Source of the DNA: Elymus sibiricus
Lineage: Eukaryota; Streptophyta; Magnoliopsida; Poales; Poaceae
Reading direction: 5' to 3'
Assembly: GCA_039707655.1 (NCBI GenBank)
Contig: CM077664.1
Location: forward strand, 28,570,781 to 28,634,780
DNA length: 64,000 nucleotides
Part shown: piece after piece, positions 1 through 11,167 of the stretch
Position numbering within the stretch: position 1 is the stretch's first letter
Layout: every line of letters starts with the position of its first letter
The notes under the pieces: generated by a model
Database searches by the model: none
What the model was told of the DNA's origin: nothing
What the model saw: the letters and a program-made list of their open reading frames with translations, nothing else
Position numbers and translations under genes: made by a program

Positions 1-143
1 TGCAGCTATTAAAAATGAGTGCTACATAAAATTTGTCGCATCTATTTCTTCTTTGCAAGTCTGATATTAAAGCAAAACATTACTGCAGATATTAAAAATG
101 TGTGCTACATAAAATTTGTCGCATCTATTTCTTCTTTGCAAGC
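1..143. repeat. Short tandem duplication, 83-bp offset
   Basis: Positions 1-60 and 84-143 are nearly identical (only a few substitutions), giving two direct copies at an 83-bp offset. The second copy overlaps the 3' end of the Ulp1-like gene, so its last exon and trailer have been partly duplicated. The repeat may continue beyond the left edge of the window. Confidence 0.8.
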
Positions 144-3100
144 CGGATAACTTTGTCTTTCACATTATTGAGCTTGTTTCTCTCCGAAAAAACAATCTGT
201 GCAATCATCAACTCCCTCGAATTATCAACTGACCTCTGTTAAAAAAATCATGTTAGTACAATATGAATTGTGTGTCATAATAACAATATTAATTATGCAT
301 ATTTTAAATTATGTACCTATGTAAATTCGCTTGTCCATTTTTCGCCGTCCCAGTATTGAAAGCATCGAAGGACAAATATTCCACATGAGTTCCTGGTTCG
401 TATATAGAATGATACATAAGTACGCATTGTATGTATAGTACTGAAATAATGTCGAATTATACTCACCCATCTTCCTGTTGTGGCATCTGGTACGTCCTAA
501 TAGGCCATGTAGACACATCCGGATAATTGACGGCACCTGTTGCATTCGCATCACGGATGTCTTCTCCAAGTTGTTTTCTCTGGAAAAACATGACACCGCA
601 GAAAGAATTTCAGTTAGTACACTAAATAAAAAATGGTTTCAGCATAGACATGTATGAGTAAACCGTACCAGCTCCTCAACTTGGTTTCTAATATCAGTGT
701 CAAGTTCACGTCCCATCAAAGAATCAAGAACCTGAAACTCTTTCTTCTCGCGATGCATCACGACCGTAACCCAGTGGGTATTTCCCTTGTTAAGAGGGAT
801 AAAAGTCTGCGCATACATATATGATGCAATTAACACAAATTGAATTTTTTATATTCGTATATGCATACATATAGGCAGTCCAACTTACCTTAGCTTTTTT
901 AAAATACTCGTCGGCGCATCTATTCACGGGCGCATTCTTCTTCGCCTCTACTTCGTTCTCGTTATTACCGGGCTGCTTATCTGGTCTCCATTCAAGTAAC
1001 CAATTCACCAGCCACGTGGCCATCATGTGAAGATCATCACTAACTATGTCCGACAGATACGATGAATAAGCATTGATAACCTGAAAATAATGTAACGGAT
1101 GTATAACCATGTCAGTATGAAGTAAACATGTACAAAAAAGACAACGGTAACTTACATCGCCCGATAGCCACTGATGGTTAAGAATTTTGCAAGCCCTCTG
1201 TGCACTAAGACCTTCGCCCGTACCATCATTGAATATTTCCTTTTTACTATGTTTTCGTGGGTGTTCATAAGCGCGGACATACTGAACGAACGCCTTCACC
1301 ACATCATAGTCATCACTAGAATTCTCAACGCCTTCTTCCTCGAACAGTTCTAAAGCACACAAGTCATTTTTGTTAGTAAAGCAATGATACATACGTAGTT
1401 GTACGCGAAAACAATTCGAAGAATTAAAAACTCACTTGCTTTTGCGGAACGTTTTGCACGCTTGGTCGGTTTAATGAGCACAAAAGGAGACTTCACAAGT
1501 TGTGACACCTGACGCTTCCGCTTCCCACGAACCTCCTGCACTACATCATCATGTCCGGAAAAACCACCCGATGCACGTGATGCCATATCATCTGTACCTA
1601 TAGATGTTACCTCCTTTTCATCTGATACCTCAGGAACTTGGACAGGATCATCTTTATCACCCTTGAAACTATCAAAATACTCAGGTGTGCAATAATAAGG
1701 TCACTTTTCGTGAGAATTCTGAAAAACATCTTCATCATCCTTTCGCACATTCGTTTTTGCAGGAGTGATGACATCGTCCAAATCATCTTGATAGACCCAT
1801 TCTTTACGAGGTACTCCACCATAGTTTCTAGATTCACTATTATCACCATACTCATTCTCTTCCTCTTTTTCAATGTTACCGGCTTTGTAGAAGACACCGG
1901 TTTTATTCATTTTCTGTATGACCCTCTGTGAATAAAAATTAATTACGGTTAGTTCCGCAATACATTAAAGGACATAGTGAATGCCAATAAACCTGAAGTG
2001 TTACCTGTGCGCATAACTCTGGCAAACGAAGCATGTCCTTACGAATGTGCTTCAGCTCATTCATAATTCGATCCATAATGGGGTTCTGGCTCGCGGAAGC
2101 CTCTGATGTACTGACACTTTTTTTCCTACCAGTGATGTCAGACTTTTTTGAACTAGCTTGTTTTTTTCAGCTTGTTCATCTCTAATTTTTTTCAACCTGT
2201 AATCTTTTGTAACGGTGTCATCGATCTACAACATTAACAACCACACATACAAATCAAATTAGCAGTTAATAGCAAGAGATGAATGTAAAACAAAATGATA
2301 TTACACTGTATTACCATCCCAACACCACGACCATAATCAAAATCGTGCTTGTCTCTTTTCTCCGCATCATCTTCTTTCCAGTTCCTCATCAAGGGGCTCA
2401 GCAGCGCCAACGGGTCATATTTCGGACCCGTGATTGGCTGCACTTTCTCCCAATAGAGATACTGCAAAACAAAAAAAAATGTTTTTTATCATGTGTTAGA
2501 CAAATATTACATAATAGAAATTTTGAAATTAATAAATAAATCATACCTGCATAAGGGCTAGGTTGCCACGTGGCCACTCCCGAACACGGCCGGACTGCAA
2601 AACCTTACCAATCTCCGACAAACAATACCGCAAAGTAAAAGCGTTCTAGTTGAACTTCTTTATCATGTTGATATCTTGCACTAGCGCATAATAACTCTTC
2701 GGAATATATTCATTAGACACAGGTGCAATTATAGTCCCTAACAGAACAAGAAACGCCATCCGAACGAATTCTTCGTCCGCGTTTTTATTTTTCACAATCT
2801 TATCAATCAGATCATCAATCATTATTTTACCATTCTTTCGGTTAACAAAATTAACTGGTATTTTTTTATTGTTTTTCCTTCTTCCATACTCAGAAAACCA
2901 GAAACATCCACTCCTTCATTTTTCCAACCAAATATAGCTAACACATCATCAGGCCGCAGTGAAATAATACCTTTTTTCCAGATGTCTCTTGGATCACGAA
3001 TTTCTTACTACTTGGATTGTAACCTTGTATCATAAAGTGAAGCAAAAGATCACGCATATTTACCGAAGGTATTAGTAACATGCCCTCCATCTCCGTTTCA

Positions 3101-3222
3101 TAAAATGTAAATCGCTGACTTGCTGTAAACTTGTCAACAAGGTTAACCAACTTTTCTACAGAACAAGCAACCGCACCATCGATGTCCATACTGCATTTAG
3201 TATTTTGTTTGTCACGATGCAT
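125..3222 (-). pseudogene. Ulp1-like cysteine protease (peptidase C48) gene, broken
   Basis: Multi-exon plant Ulp1-family gene read right to left. The first part (about 3222-2560) matches the N-terminal region common to grass Ulp1-family genes; charged, disordered exons follow (2467-1400). The C-terminal exons hold the protease core: HWVTVV near 745 (His), VLDS near 730 (Asp), MPQQEDG near 480 (Gln) and NSCGIF near 385 (Cys), so all catalytic residues can be seen. Exons 790-640, 560-476 and 392-317 join with GT-AG borders; the protein would end at a TAG at 125-127. It is broken by frameshifts in A-runs near 2972 and 2868 and by in-frame stops at 2646-2648, 1701-1703 and probably 317-319 (likely CAG to TAG). 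Such genes are often carried by grass MULE or CACTA elements; no element ends were found, so it may be TE-carried or a decayed host copy. Confidence 0.8.
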
Positions 3223-3650
3223 GCAATTGATATGTTAAGCAATTGATATGTCATGTGTACAGTACACAGTAAAAAAAATACGTACCCAAGGGCGACGCCC
3301 GACGGCGGAAGCTTTGACGAGATGGCGGCAGCGGACGACGACTTGAAGCCAGCGGCACACGCCGGCCGGTGCGGCTTGAACGACGGTGGCGCACGGCGGT
3401 CGTACGTTCGGATCGGGGATCTCGCGGGGGGGGGGGGGGGGGGCGTCGCGACGTGAGTGGGAAAAAACACTCATGCACGTCGGTTCAGATCGGGGGCGGC
3501 GCCACGACGTGCGCAATCTGTGGGAATATTCCTCAGATCGCGACGGCACCTGCAGATATGTTTGACAGCGGGTCCCGCGGCGGTCGGTTGACGTCTTTTT
3601 TTTTAATGTTTCTGATAGATTACATTTTAACGCAATAATCTAAATTACTT
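3223..3650. other. GC-rich leader-like region with an 18-G run
   Basis: GC-rich stretch immediately upstream of the minus-strand Ulp1-like gene, suited to be its promoter and 5' leader. It includes 18 consecutive G at 3426-3443. Open frames here follow base composition and show no recognisable domain. Confidence 0.4.
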
Positions 3651-3652
3651 CC

Positions 3653-5090
3653 CGTACGTAACGCAACGTGCCTTCGGTGTCCGAACGGGCTCAAAAAAAT
3701 TTCACGCGTTTGAGTGACCACTGGGAAGCATGCACGCCAAATTTCGGTGATTTTCGACACTGTATGCATTTCCTATGATTTTCCCGGCCGAAAAACCCTA
3801 AAGCACTGCCCAGACGTGACGCAATGTGCGTTGGGTGTCCGAAAGCGTTGAAACTTTGCGTGGGGCATCGGGATGGGCGTTCACACGCGCATGCAAAAGT
3901 TGGGTACATTCCGTGAACGTCTTCAGGTACTTTATGTGGTAGGCACGGGTTTCGGTATGGACGCAACTGTGCCTGCGATGCAAGCCTCTTTCTCACTTTC
4001 ATCGAATGGTCCCAAAAAAAATTCACGCGTTAGAGTGACCATGGGAAGCAACCACGCCAAATTTCGGTGATTTTCGACACTATATGCATTTTCTATGATT
4101 TTCCCGGCCGAAAAACCCTAAAACACTGCCCGGACGTGACGCAACGTGCGTTCGGTGTCCGAAAGCGTTGAAACTTTGCGTGGGGCATCGGGATGGGCGT
4201 TCACACGCGCATGCAAAAGTTGGGTACATTCCGTGAATGTGCTCAGGTACTTCATGTGGTAGGCACAGGTTTCGGTATGGACGCAACTGTGCCTGCGATG
4301 CAAGCCTCTTTCTCACTTTCATCAAACGGGCCCAAATTTTTTTCACGCATTTGAGTGACTATGGGAAGCATGCATGCCAAATTTCAGTGATTTTCGACAC
4401 TGTATGCATTTCCTACGATTTTCCCGGCCGAAAAACACTAAAACACTACCCGGACATGACACAACGTGCGTTCGGTGTCCAAAAGCGTTGAAACTTTGTG
4501 TGGGGCATCGGGATGGGCGTTCACATGCGCATGCAAAAGTTGCGTACATTCCATGAATGTGCTCAGGTACTTCATGTGGTAGACACGGGTTTCGGTATGG
4601 ACGCAACTGTGCCTGCGATGCAAGCCTCTTTCTCACTTTCATCGAACGGGCCCAAATTTTTTTCACGCGTTTGAGTGACCATGGGAAGCATGCGCGCCAA
4701 TTTTCGGTTATTTTCGACACTGTATGCATTTCCTACGATTTTCCCGGTCGAAAAACCCTAAAACACTGCCCAGACGTGACACAACGTGCGTTCGGTGTCC
4801 GAATGCGTTGAAACTTTGCGTGGGGCACTGGGATGGGCATGCCCACCTGCTGGCAAAATTTGGTGTTGATCTGAAGATGACCAAAATTTGACCTATTACA
4901 GCGAAGGCCGTTCGGGTAGGAGCAAAGGGTCCGTCCGGAAGGACGTTTTTTTCGACATCCTTCAAATGGGCCCAAATTTTTTATATGACCTTGTATCCAC
5001 ATGAGAAGCATGCATCCCAATTTTCAGTGCATTTTGACACTGTGTGCATTTTCTACGGTTTTTGCCACCGAAAACCCTAAAACACTGCCG
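3653..5090. repeat. 320-bp tandem satellite, about 4.5 copies
   Basis: A marker string (TTCACGC followed by GAGTGACC) recurs at 3701, 4022, 4342 and 4662 and in a diverged form near 4981, giving a period of 320-321 bp. Each unit contains GGGAAGCATGC, CCGGCCGAAAAACCCTAAA and GCGTGGGGCATCGGGATGG segments. The first copy is partial. The last copy keeps both ends but its middle (4850-4960) is replaced by unrelated sequence. In style it resembles grass satellites rich in AAACCC and TTTTCGG words; I cannot name the family. Open frames of 60-130 residues inside the array are products of the repeat. Confidence 0.9.
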
Positions 5091-5532
5091 TTGCTTAAAA
5101 TTATTTCCAACTTAACTTTGCTTCTATAGTGAGTTCAAAAAAAATATCAAAAAATGACAATTGGGTGAAATTTCTGATTTTTTAAAAAAAAATATACTAC
5201 TTATGGCTTTTTATTATTATTCAGTTTTTTCCTCTTTTTGAATTTCGTTTTATTTCTTTTCCTTTCGTACTCTGTTCTTTTGTTTTCTTTTATATCGCTT
5301 TCATTTTTCCTTTCAATTTTTCTGGCAAACTTTCAATTTTTCAAATTTTTTGGCAAACTTTTTTTTAAGAAACGATTCAAAATTCGAAAACCTAATCAAA
5401 ATATTTCATAATAATTTTCATCTAAATTGCATTCAAACATAACGATATTTCATTCAACCTTACGACAAACGATTCATCTTACATTCGAACATAACGAAAT
5501 TTAATTAAACATAACCCTAATCTAAACCTAAT
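5091..5532. other. AT-rich spacer, likely 3' trailer of the next gene
   Basis: AT-rich, T-rich on the plus strand, without coding potential. It lies directly downstream of the stop codon of the minus-strand gene ending at 5533 and may be its 3' untranslated region. Confidence 0.4.
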
Positions 5533-6200
5533 CTACTCGTCGTCGGAGTTGGCGAGGTTGATGACCTCGCCCGCACCGCCGTTGCCCGCGTCGCCGTCAC
5601 CGCCGTCGTCGTCGCTGCTCTGGACGGCGGCGGCCCAGTCGATGCCATCGTCTTCCTCCACCGCAGGCGCCTCCACCGCAGGCGCCTCCGCCGCCGCCAT
5701 AGCCGCCGCGGCGTCCAACGCCGCCTGGAGATCGGCGGCCTCCCTCGCCGTCGCCGCCGCGGCGGCCGCCGCCTCTGCCTGCGACGCCCGCAAGGCGAGG
5801 AGGTAGCCGAGGCTGTCACCGGGGTCGCCGTCCTCGCGCAGCGCGGCTAGCTCCGCCAGGATCTCGACGGCAGGAGGGAGGGGGGGTCCGGCGGGCGCGG
5901 GTGCCGGACGGCGGGAGGGACGGGGGGCGGCGGGAGGGCCGGAGTGCGACGGCGGGAGGGGCGCGGGGCAGACGACGAGCCGCCCGTCGCCCGCCGGAGC
6001 TCGCCGATGACCGTCCAGTAGTCTTTGCCATCCCAAAACGGGGACGGCCGGCGGTGTTCCAACGACCGCCGTGGTGGCGGCGGAGCTCCTCCGGCGTCGC
6101 GCCGTGCCCCCTCGTCGGGTAGCCGTCGGCGGTGATGCGGAACTCGTGCGGCAGACGGCAGCCCGGCGGCACCATTAGCCCGAAACGGAGGAGCTCCTCT
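5533..6200 (-). pseudogene. Grass repeat-family gene, 3' part (split by Harbinger)
   Basis: Minus-strand GC-rich coding sequence. Visible segments are PPGCRLPHEFRITADGYPT (near 6165-6110), PSPFWDGKDYWTVIGELRR (near 6045-5990), an Ala-rich stretch and an acidic C-terminus ending NLANSDDE with stop at 5533. These segments lie in three frames, so at least two frameshifts exist, near 6060 and near 5870. I recognise the pattern from uncharacterised, highly repeated Triticeae proteins with a conserved proline/glycine-rich start; no function is known to me. The 5' end of the gene lies on the other side of the Harbinger element at 10267-10358. If one 3-bp target copy is removed, the two parts join in the same frame. 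Confidence 0.65.
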
Positions 6201-6216
6201 GGGTGTGTTTGGTAGC
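6201..6216 (+). repeat. Harbinger left terminal inverted repeat
   Basis: GGGTGTGTTTGGTAGC; perfect inverted match to 10251-10266. Confidence 0.93.
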
Positions 6217-6710
6217 TATTCCCACCCTAGCATAGTTGTTCCCATTTGAGACATGCTTAGTCTATGCATGCTGAGTACATGCAACTGCAGCTGTTTGGTA
6301 GCAATGTATGTACTCACGCATGCTGAGCTGAGACTGTGTTTGGTAGCCTGTATCAGAGAAGACATGGTGTGCTGAGACTGTGTTTGGTAGGCTGTATGAG
6401 GTAGGCTGCATGAACGAATTTTTTGTCTTATGTTCGGTCAGATAATTTAAACAATACGGGCAATTAAACATTACCATGCCAACATTATCTGGACAATGAT
6501 AATATGAAGAAGAAGAAAAATCAACCATTAACATAAGAAATAATAACCATAATTTATATCAGTGCATCACTAGATTCATATTACATAAGACATAATAACC
6601 ATATTGTGTAGCAGTGCATCACTAGATTCATATTACATAGCCTCATTCGAAATACACTAAAATAGCCATTACAAAAGGGATAGTCTCAACAAGCACCAAC
6701 CAACATAAAC

Positions 6711-7860
6711 TCAAAGCAGATCAGGATTGGCTTTCAATATACGTTTGAACGATGCTTGACGGACTTCATCATTCATCTTCACAAAGTTCAGGCCTTTTGC
6801 CTTATGTTCTGTGAGGTAATCTAAAACAGCCAAGCGCTCGTTTTGATCAAACATGGTAAGGTCCATGACAACCTTATACAAGTCAGGATGTGTTTCAGCA
6901 TGACAAGTGTTGTTTATAGCACTTGCAATCTCACGCATAGCATCAGTCATGTTGCTACACTGGATTGAGTCCTCCTCGGTCAAACCTGATGCCCTCTTTC
7001 TCTTCTTATTTGAAGTAGGTGAAGGGTCTTGAGTGGCACTAGCAGTAGGAAGTACAAAGTTAGACCCAAGAGGATGTTGCAATACCTCATCAGTTGTTCC
7101 TTGCCCCTCCATGACATTGGGTTTATCTTTGTCTTCCACAACAATAGGCGTTCCCAGTGGCACACCGGTGGCCATTGAATAATTCCCGGTGGCTTGCTTA
7201 TCAGCAAAGCAATTTTCCATATAGTTGTAGTTCTCAATTGGGGAATTGAGCAATTCAGCATCTGTTGGATGATCCTACAACACCATTTTTTGAACAAAAA
7301 GTAATCAACAGTGGCATCATTTCAGCAATGAAGCATCATCATATGACCAAAAGTAATCAACAGTGGCATCATTTCAGCAATGAAGCATCATCATATGACC
7401 ACAAGTAACTCATTTCAGCAAAACTAACTCATTTCAACACCGTTTCAGCAATAAGACAACTCATTTCAGCAAGAAAACAGGGTGGATACATGTGCATGCG
7501 TACCTGAGTGTGGCCCAAATAGTGTTGTTCTTCTAGAACTACCATCTTCTTGTCATCATCCCAAAGTGCCCCACTTAAACCCTTCAAATAAACAATTCGT
7601 GTCCACCTATTCCGCCACTTGCGAATATGATTGTGCACTTGAGTAATAGACACATCATAACCAACGAAAGCAGATATACACTTTGCAACTTTTAATTTTT
7701 CAGCCTCTTTGAATCCTTTGTCAGTCTTGGCACCTCTTGCCGCCACCTCTGAAAAACCTTTCAACATCAACGCCGACATAGGCGGAGTCCAATTCATGAC
7801 CTTGGGGGCCTTCTTGGGAACAGCACCAACATTTGGAACCTCCTGCACCTCATCATCCAT
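6711..7860 (-). CDS. Harbinger ORF1, Myb/SANT-like DNA-binding protein
   Basis: Two exons on the minus strand: 7860-7504 (119 codons) and 7274-6711 (187 codons plus stop), joined in phase by a GT-AG intron, giving about 306 residues without a stop. Residues about 20-105 contain the three-helix Myb/SANT-like region of plant transposon proteins (MNWTPPMSALMLKGF, later HIRKWRNRWTRI). The second exon has a basic patch KKRKR, a likely nuclear signal, and a helical C-terminus. In PIF/Harbinger elements this protein binds the element ends and helps bring the transposase to DNA and into the nucleus. It lies downstream of the transposase gene on the same strand. The exon borders are inferred from splice consensus and continuous similarity. 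Confidence 0.85.
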
Positions 7861-8126
7861 CTACAACATAAACATTCCAGAAGTTAGTAACACATTTCAG
7901 ATCATAAAAAACATATTTCAGCACCTAAAAATGAATTCCAGCACACAAAAAACATATTTCAGCACCTAAAAATGAATTCTAGCACACAAAAAACACATTT
8001 CAGCATATAAAAAACATATTTCAGCACCTAAAAATGAATTCCAGCACATAAATAAAACAGTACATCAATGTTTTACAACACCAAGTCACACATCAATTGT
8101 TTTACAACACCAAGACACATGATACA

Positions 8127-9452
8127 TCAAATATTTGCTAGCCCTCTATTCGCCCACATATGATTTGCAAATTCATCTCGCTTCTGAGCCCAAGAATGAT
8201 TGTCATGGACAATATCATTGGGGTCTTCATCGTTGGGTTCCGGATCCCATGTTTCCTCGGGCGGGAAATATTCATCCTCACCAAATTGAAGTACCCAATT
8301 GTGAAGAATTGCACAAGCTAGCACTACTTTTACTTGGGTCTTGTAACCATGGAATGGCTTATTGTAGACAAACTTCCAACGGTTTTTGTATGCGGCAAAA
8401 GCCCTTTCAACCGTTGTCCTCAAAGAAGAGTGTCTTAAGTTGAACAACTCTTTAGCATTCTGAGGATGGTTCCCTCGACCATACTCTTTCAAGTGGTACC
8501 TCGTGCCACGGTATGGTGGAAGAAAACCCGGCCTCACAGCATACCCCGCATCAACAAGGAAGAATTTTCCTATAACAAGAAACTATTAGCTATGGGTAGA
8601 AATATTAATATATTTAGGTAGTAGCCTCTAATTTATTACCTGTTGGAACTTTCAACCCATCTTCCCTCTCCAATGCATTTGCAAGTATAAGGGCATCATG
8701 AGCTGACCCCTCCCAACCCGCAAGTACATAGGTAAACTTTAGATCAAAGTCTACCGCGGCCATGACATTTTGGGTAATCCCCTCCTTTCTACCCCTAAAG
8801 GCAGCTGAGATCCTTTTTGGGACTCTAGCAAGCACATGAGTCCCATCTATTGCTCCAACACAATCCTAATTAATAAAGACAAATGGTTGTTATTCATAAG
8901 TCCCATCAATTTTTTGTCTTTGTTTGAAAAAAAAATTACCTTGAAATATGGATGGAATCGGGTGCTTTCTTGTATTTTACGATGGCAATGATTGGAGGGA
9001 GGCCGAATCATCTCATCTCTCAACTCCCCAACAACATAAAGCACTGCCTTAAAATACCTACTAATGACTTCGGTAGATCTTCTAAAGATCGGTTGTAGTG
9101 TCCTATACCTTTGGTTATGGCCAACTACTAGAAGAAACATGGCAACTTGTTCCTCAATAGAAGTGTGGATGCTATCCAACAACAATTTTCTCTCTCTAAA
9201 TATAGCACACAAACGGAAAAAAGGAGCTTTTCTCATTCTGAATTGATTTGAACAATTTATGTCGCTAGAGTGATAAATGTATCTCAAATTGGACTCTCTA
9301 GATATGGCACGATCGGCCATGCTGCCCACGGTTATCCTCGGTGTTTGTTGCCTAGATCTTCTAAACATGAGCATCATGTAAGCATACACTCCAGCCACTA
9401 GACCGGCTCCTCTCACAATTAATTGCCTTCGTTTTCTTGCCAATTCATCCAT
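8127..9452 (-). CDS. Harbinger transposase (DDE superfamily), apparently intact
   Basis: Three exons, 9452-8940, 8865-8640 and 8569-8127, join by GT-AG introns into about 393 codons with no stop or frameshift, the usual length for PIF transposases. The catalytic triad is visible: Asp in GAIDGTHV (start of exon 2), Asp in GWEGSAHDALIL (exon 2) and Glu in TTVERAFAAYKNRWK (exon 3). Exon 3 also has the conserved VDAGYAVRPGFLPPYRGTRY block. The N-terminal 170 residues carry the family's helical DNA-binding region. The enzyme cuts and pastes the element at its inverted repeats. The start at 9452 is the first Met of the open frame and gives MDELARKRRQL. Confidence 0.92.
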
Positions 9453-10250
9453 CTATGACAATACAAACAAAAAGCTTAGCACAACATAACTTTTTTCAGC
9501 ATGACTTGCAATGAACAGAAGATATATATGGCTCAAATTCCTTCATGCAAAAAAGTTTGTCTTAACCATAGTGGGCTAGGCTCTTTGTACAGAAGATAGA
9601 TACTTCACAAAATCAAGCATAGCTATATGTAGAAACAGCAAAGATTAAGTACTAGTGAAATACATCTGTCTGTACATCTCGGTCACGCACAAGAGGCCAG
9701 AGCCGAGGCAGGAACTAGGGGTAGGACTAGGGGAAGGAAGGGAGGAGGAGGGCGGAGGAAGGGAAGGAGGGGCCGAAGCTGCTACCTCGGCGACGGCGGG
9801 ATGGGGCGGCGACGGCGGGATGGGGTGGCGGGGAGTTGGCCGGCTGTGACCTGAGCCAGGAGCGGGGGCGGGCCGCCGACGAGGAGGCTTTCCAGAGCAG
9901 GGGCGGGGGCGAGGTTGAAGAAGGGGACCGGCGGCGGGGTAGCAGGCAGTCGCCTGGTGGTCGCGGGAGAGATGGGGCTGGCGGCTAGGTCGGGGAAAGG
10001 GGGCGCGCTGGGTGAGGGGGGACGGGAGGAGGAGTGGTCGATCCAGAAAAGTGGGTCGGGGAGAGATTTTTCTCGAGGGCCATCTCAGCCTCGCTCGACC
10101 CAGCAGGCCTGTGTGGGGTGCTTCGACTCAGCTAGGCTGAGGCCCTTTTTTGCATCAACCGAGCATAGCTCACCTCAGCCCATACACCCTGCCAAACACC
10201 CAAAAGTGGGTCGGGGAGAGAACTTTTGGGCTCATGCACCCCCCACGCAG
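9453..10250. promoter_or_regulatory. Upstream region of the Harbinger genes
   Basis: AT-rich at first (9453-9680), then strongly GC-rich up to the right inverted repeat. It must hold the promoter for the minus-strand transposase. The long plus-strand frame at 9915-10514 runs across the element end and is not a believable gene. Confidence 0.45.
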
Positions 10251-10266
10251 GCTACCAAACACACCC
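10251..10266 (-). repeat. Harbinger right terminal inverted repeat
   Basis: Complement of GGGTGTGTTTGGTAGC; perfect match to the left end at 6201-6216. Confidence 0.93.
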
Positions 10267-10358
10267 TCCGTCTCCGACGTGCCGAGGCTCGACGGCCACA
10301 AGCCGCCCCTCGGAGGGCCGCCGCTTCCGCCGCTGCCGCCGCTGCTGTCAGACGCCAT
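10267..10358 (-). pseudogene. Grass repeat-family gene, 5' part (split by Harbinger)
   Basis: Minus-strand start of the split gene. ATG at 10358-10356 begins a Gly/Ser-rich N-terminus (MASDSSGGSGG, then LWPSSLGTSETE). The frame runs into the Harbinger inverted repeat at 10266 and, after removal of the element and one 3-bp target copy, continues with ELLRFGLM in the part at 6200-5533. The pattern, Ser-rich start, LWPSS, then a PPGCRLP block, is what I know from repeated Triticeae proteins of unknown role. Confidence 0.6.
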
Positions 10359-11167
10359 GGTCGCCGTCGAGAGAGAGAAGAGAAGGGCGTCGGGGTGGAG
10401 GAGGGCGTCGGGTGGGGGGGCCTGAGGGGGACGGCCGACGGGGGAGGTTTTTTACAGGACGGAGGGCGGCGGGGTAGGTGGGCGGTGACGCGCCGGAGTA
10501 ACGACGGCCATTAATGCCGCCTCGGGAGACGGCGGCGGACGCCTCGGGAACCGTCGCCTTGACCGACGCCACGCGGGCCGCACGACACATCGCGTCTTTT
10601 TTTTTTGACCGCGTATTTGACCATCGGGCGCAGACGCGATGGGCCGTACGCCGTCTGACGTAGGCGTACGTAGATGCGCTGACGTACGCGCAGAGCCGAC
10701 GCGTGTACGGGCCTGTCGAACGTACAGCACCCTGGCGCGTGTACAGCCCCGTCACGCGCGGGCGGCGGCTTTTTGTGAGAGGACGATCCTACCCTTTTTA
10801 ATGAAGGGGTACGGAGCGATCTCAGCCGTTGATGTGTTTAGGGGTTGTACCGAAGAAGAAGTGTTAATTACTACTCATCAACAGTTTCACTGTTGTGGTG
10901 ACCCCTCCCTCCTCAGCAGTGCTGCTGACCCCTCCTTTCTGGGCACCGTGCAGCCATGGTCAAGCACCAATTCTTTCAGCAGCTTCGAATCACATAAAGA
11001 TACTGATCAGTACATGAAAACTCATGCACTGTTAGTACCGGCAAAATAACCGCATCATGAATCCAGAATGAGATATCCTATGCGATGCAGAACAAATAGG
11101 TAAATTTTCCTAGCTTATGAGGGAATACAATTGTAGTACTACCAATCGGGGTTTATTATCAGTTTGT
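10359..11167. other. Upstream of the split gene; no gene seen beyond
   Basis: 10359-10790 is GC-rich and should hold the promoter and leader of the minus-strand split gene. 10800-11167 is of mixed composition with no recognisable feature. Confidence 0.4.

Larger units (their letters stand above)
6201..10266 (-). mobile_element. PIF/Harbinger DNA transposon, complete
   Basis: A 4.07-kb element bounded by perfect 16-bp terminal inverted repeats, GGGTGTGTTTGGTAGC at 6201-6216 and its complement at 10251-10266. It carries the two genes expected of the superfamily, a Myb/SANT-like protein and a DDE transposase, both on the minus strand. Flanking 3-mers are TCT (left) and TCC (right), an imperfect target duplication; the family usually targets TWA, so the target is atypical. 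TGTGTTTGGTAG is repeated inside the left end near 6330 and 6380, and GTGGGTCGGGGAGAGA occurs twice near the right end. It interrupts a gene on the same strand. Confidence 0.93.

Noticed and set aside
3235..3549. Overlapping Pro/Arg-rich frames on both strands
   Set aside because: They follow from GC-rich composition and an 18-G run; no motif or splice support.
3691..5020. Several frames of 60-128 residues with near-identical proteins
   Set aside because: They are translations of the 320-bp satellite repeated in each unit.
9915..10514. 199-codon plus-strand frame
   Set aside because: It crosses the right Harbinger end into the split gene, so it cannot be one gene.
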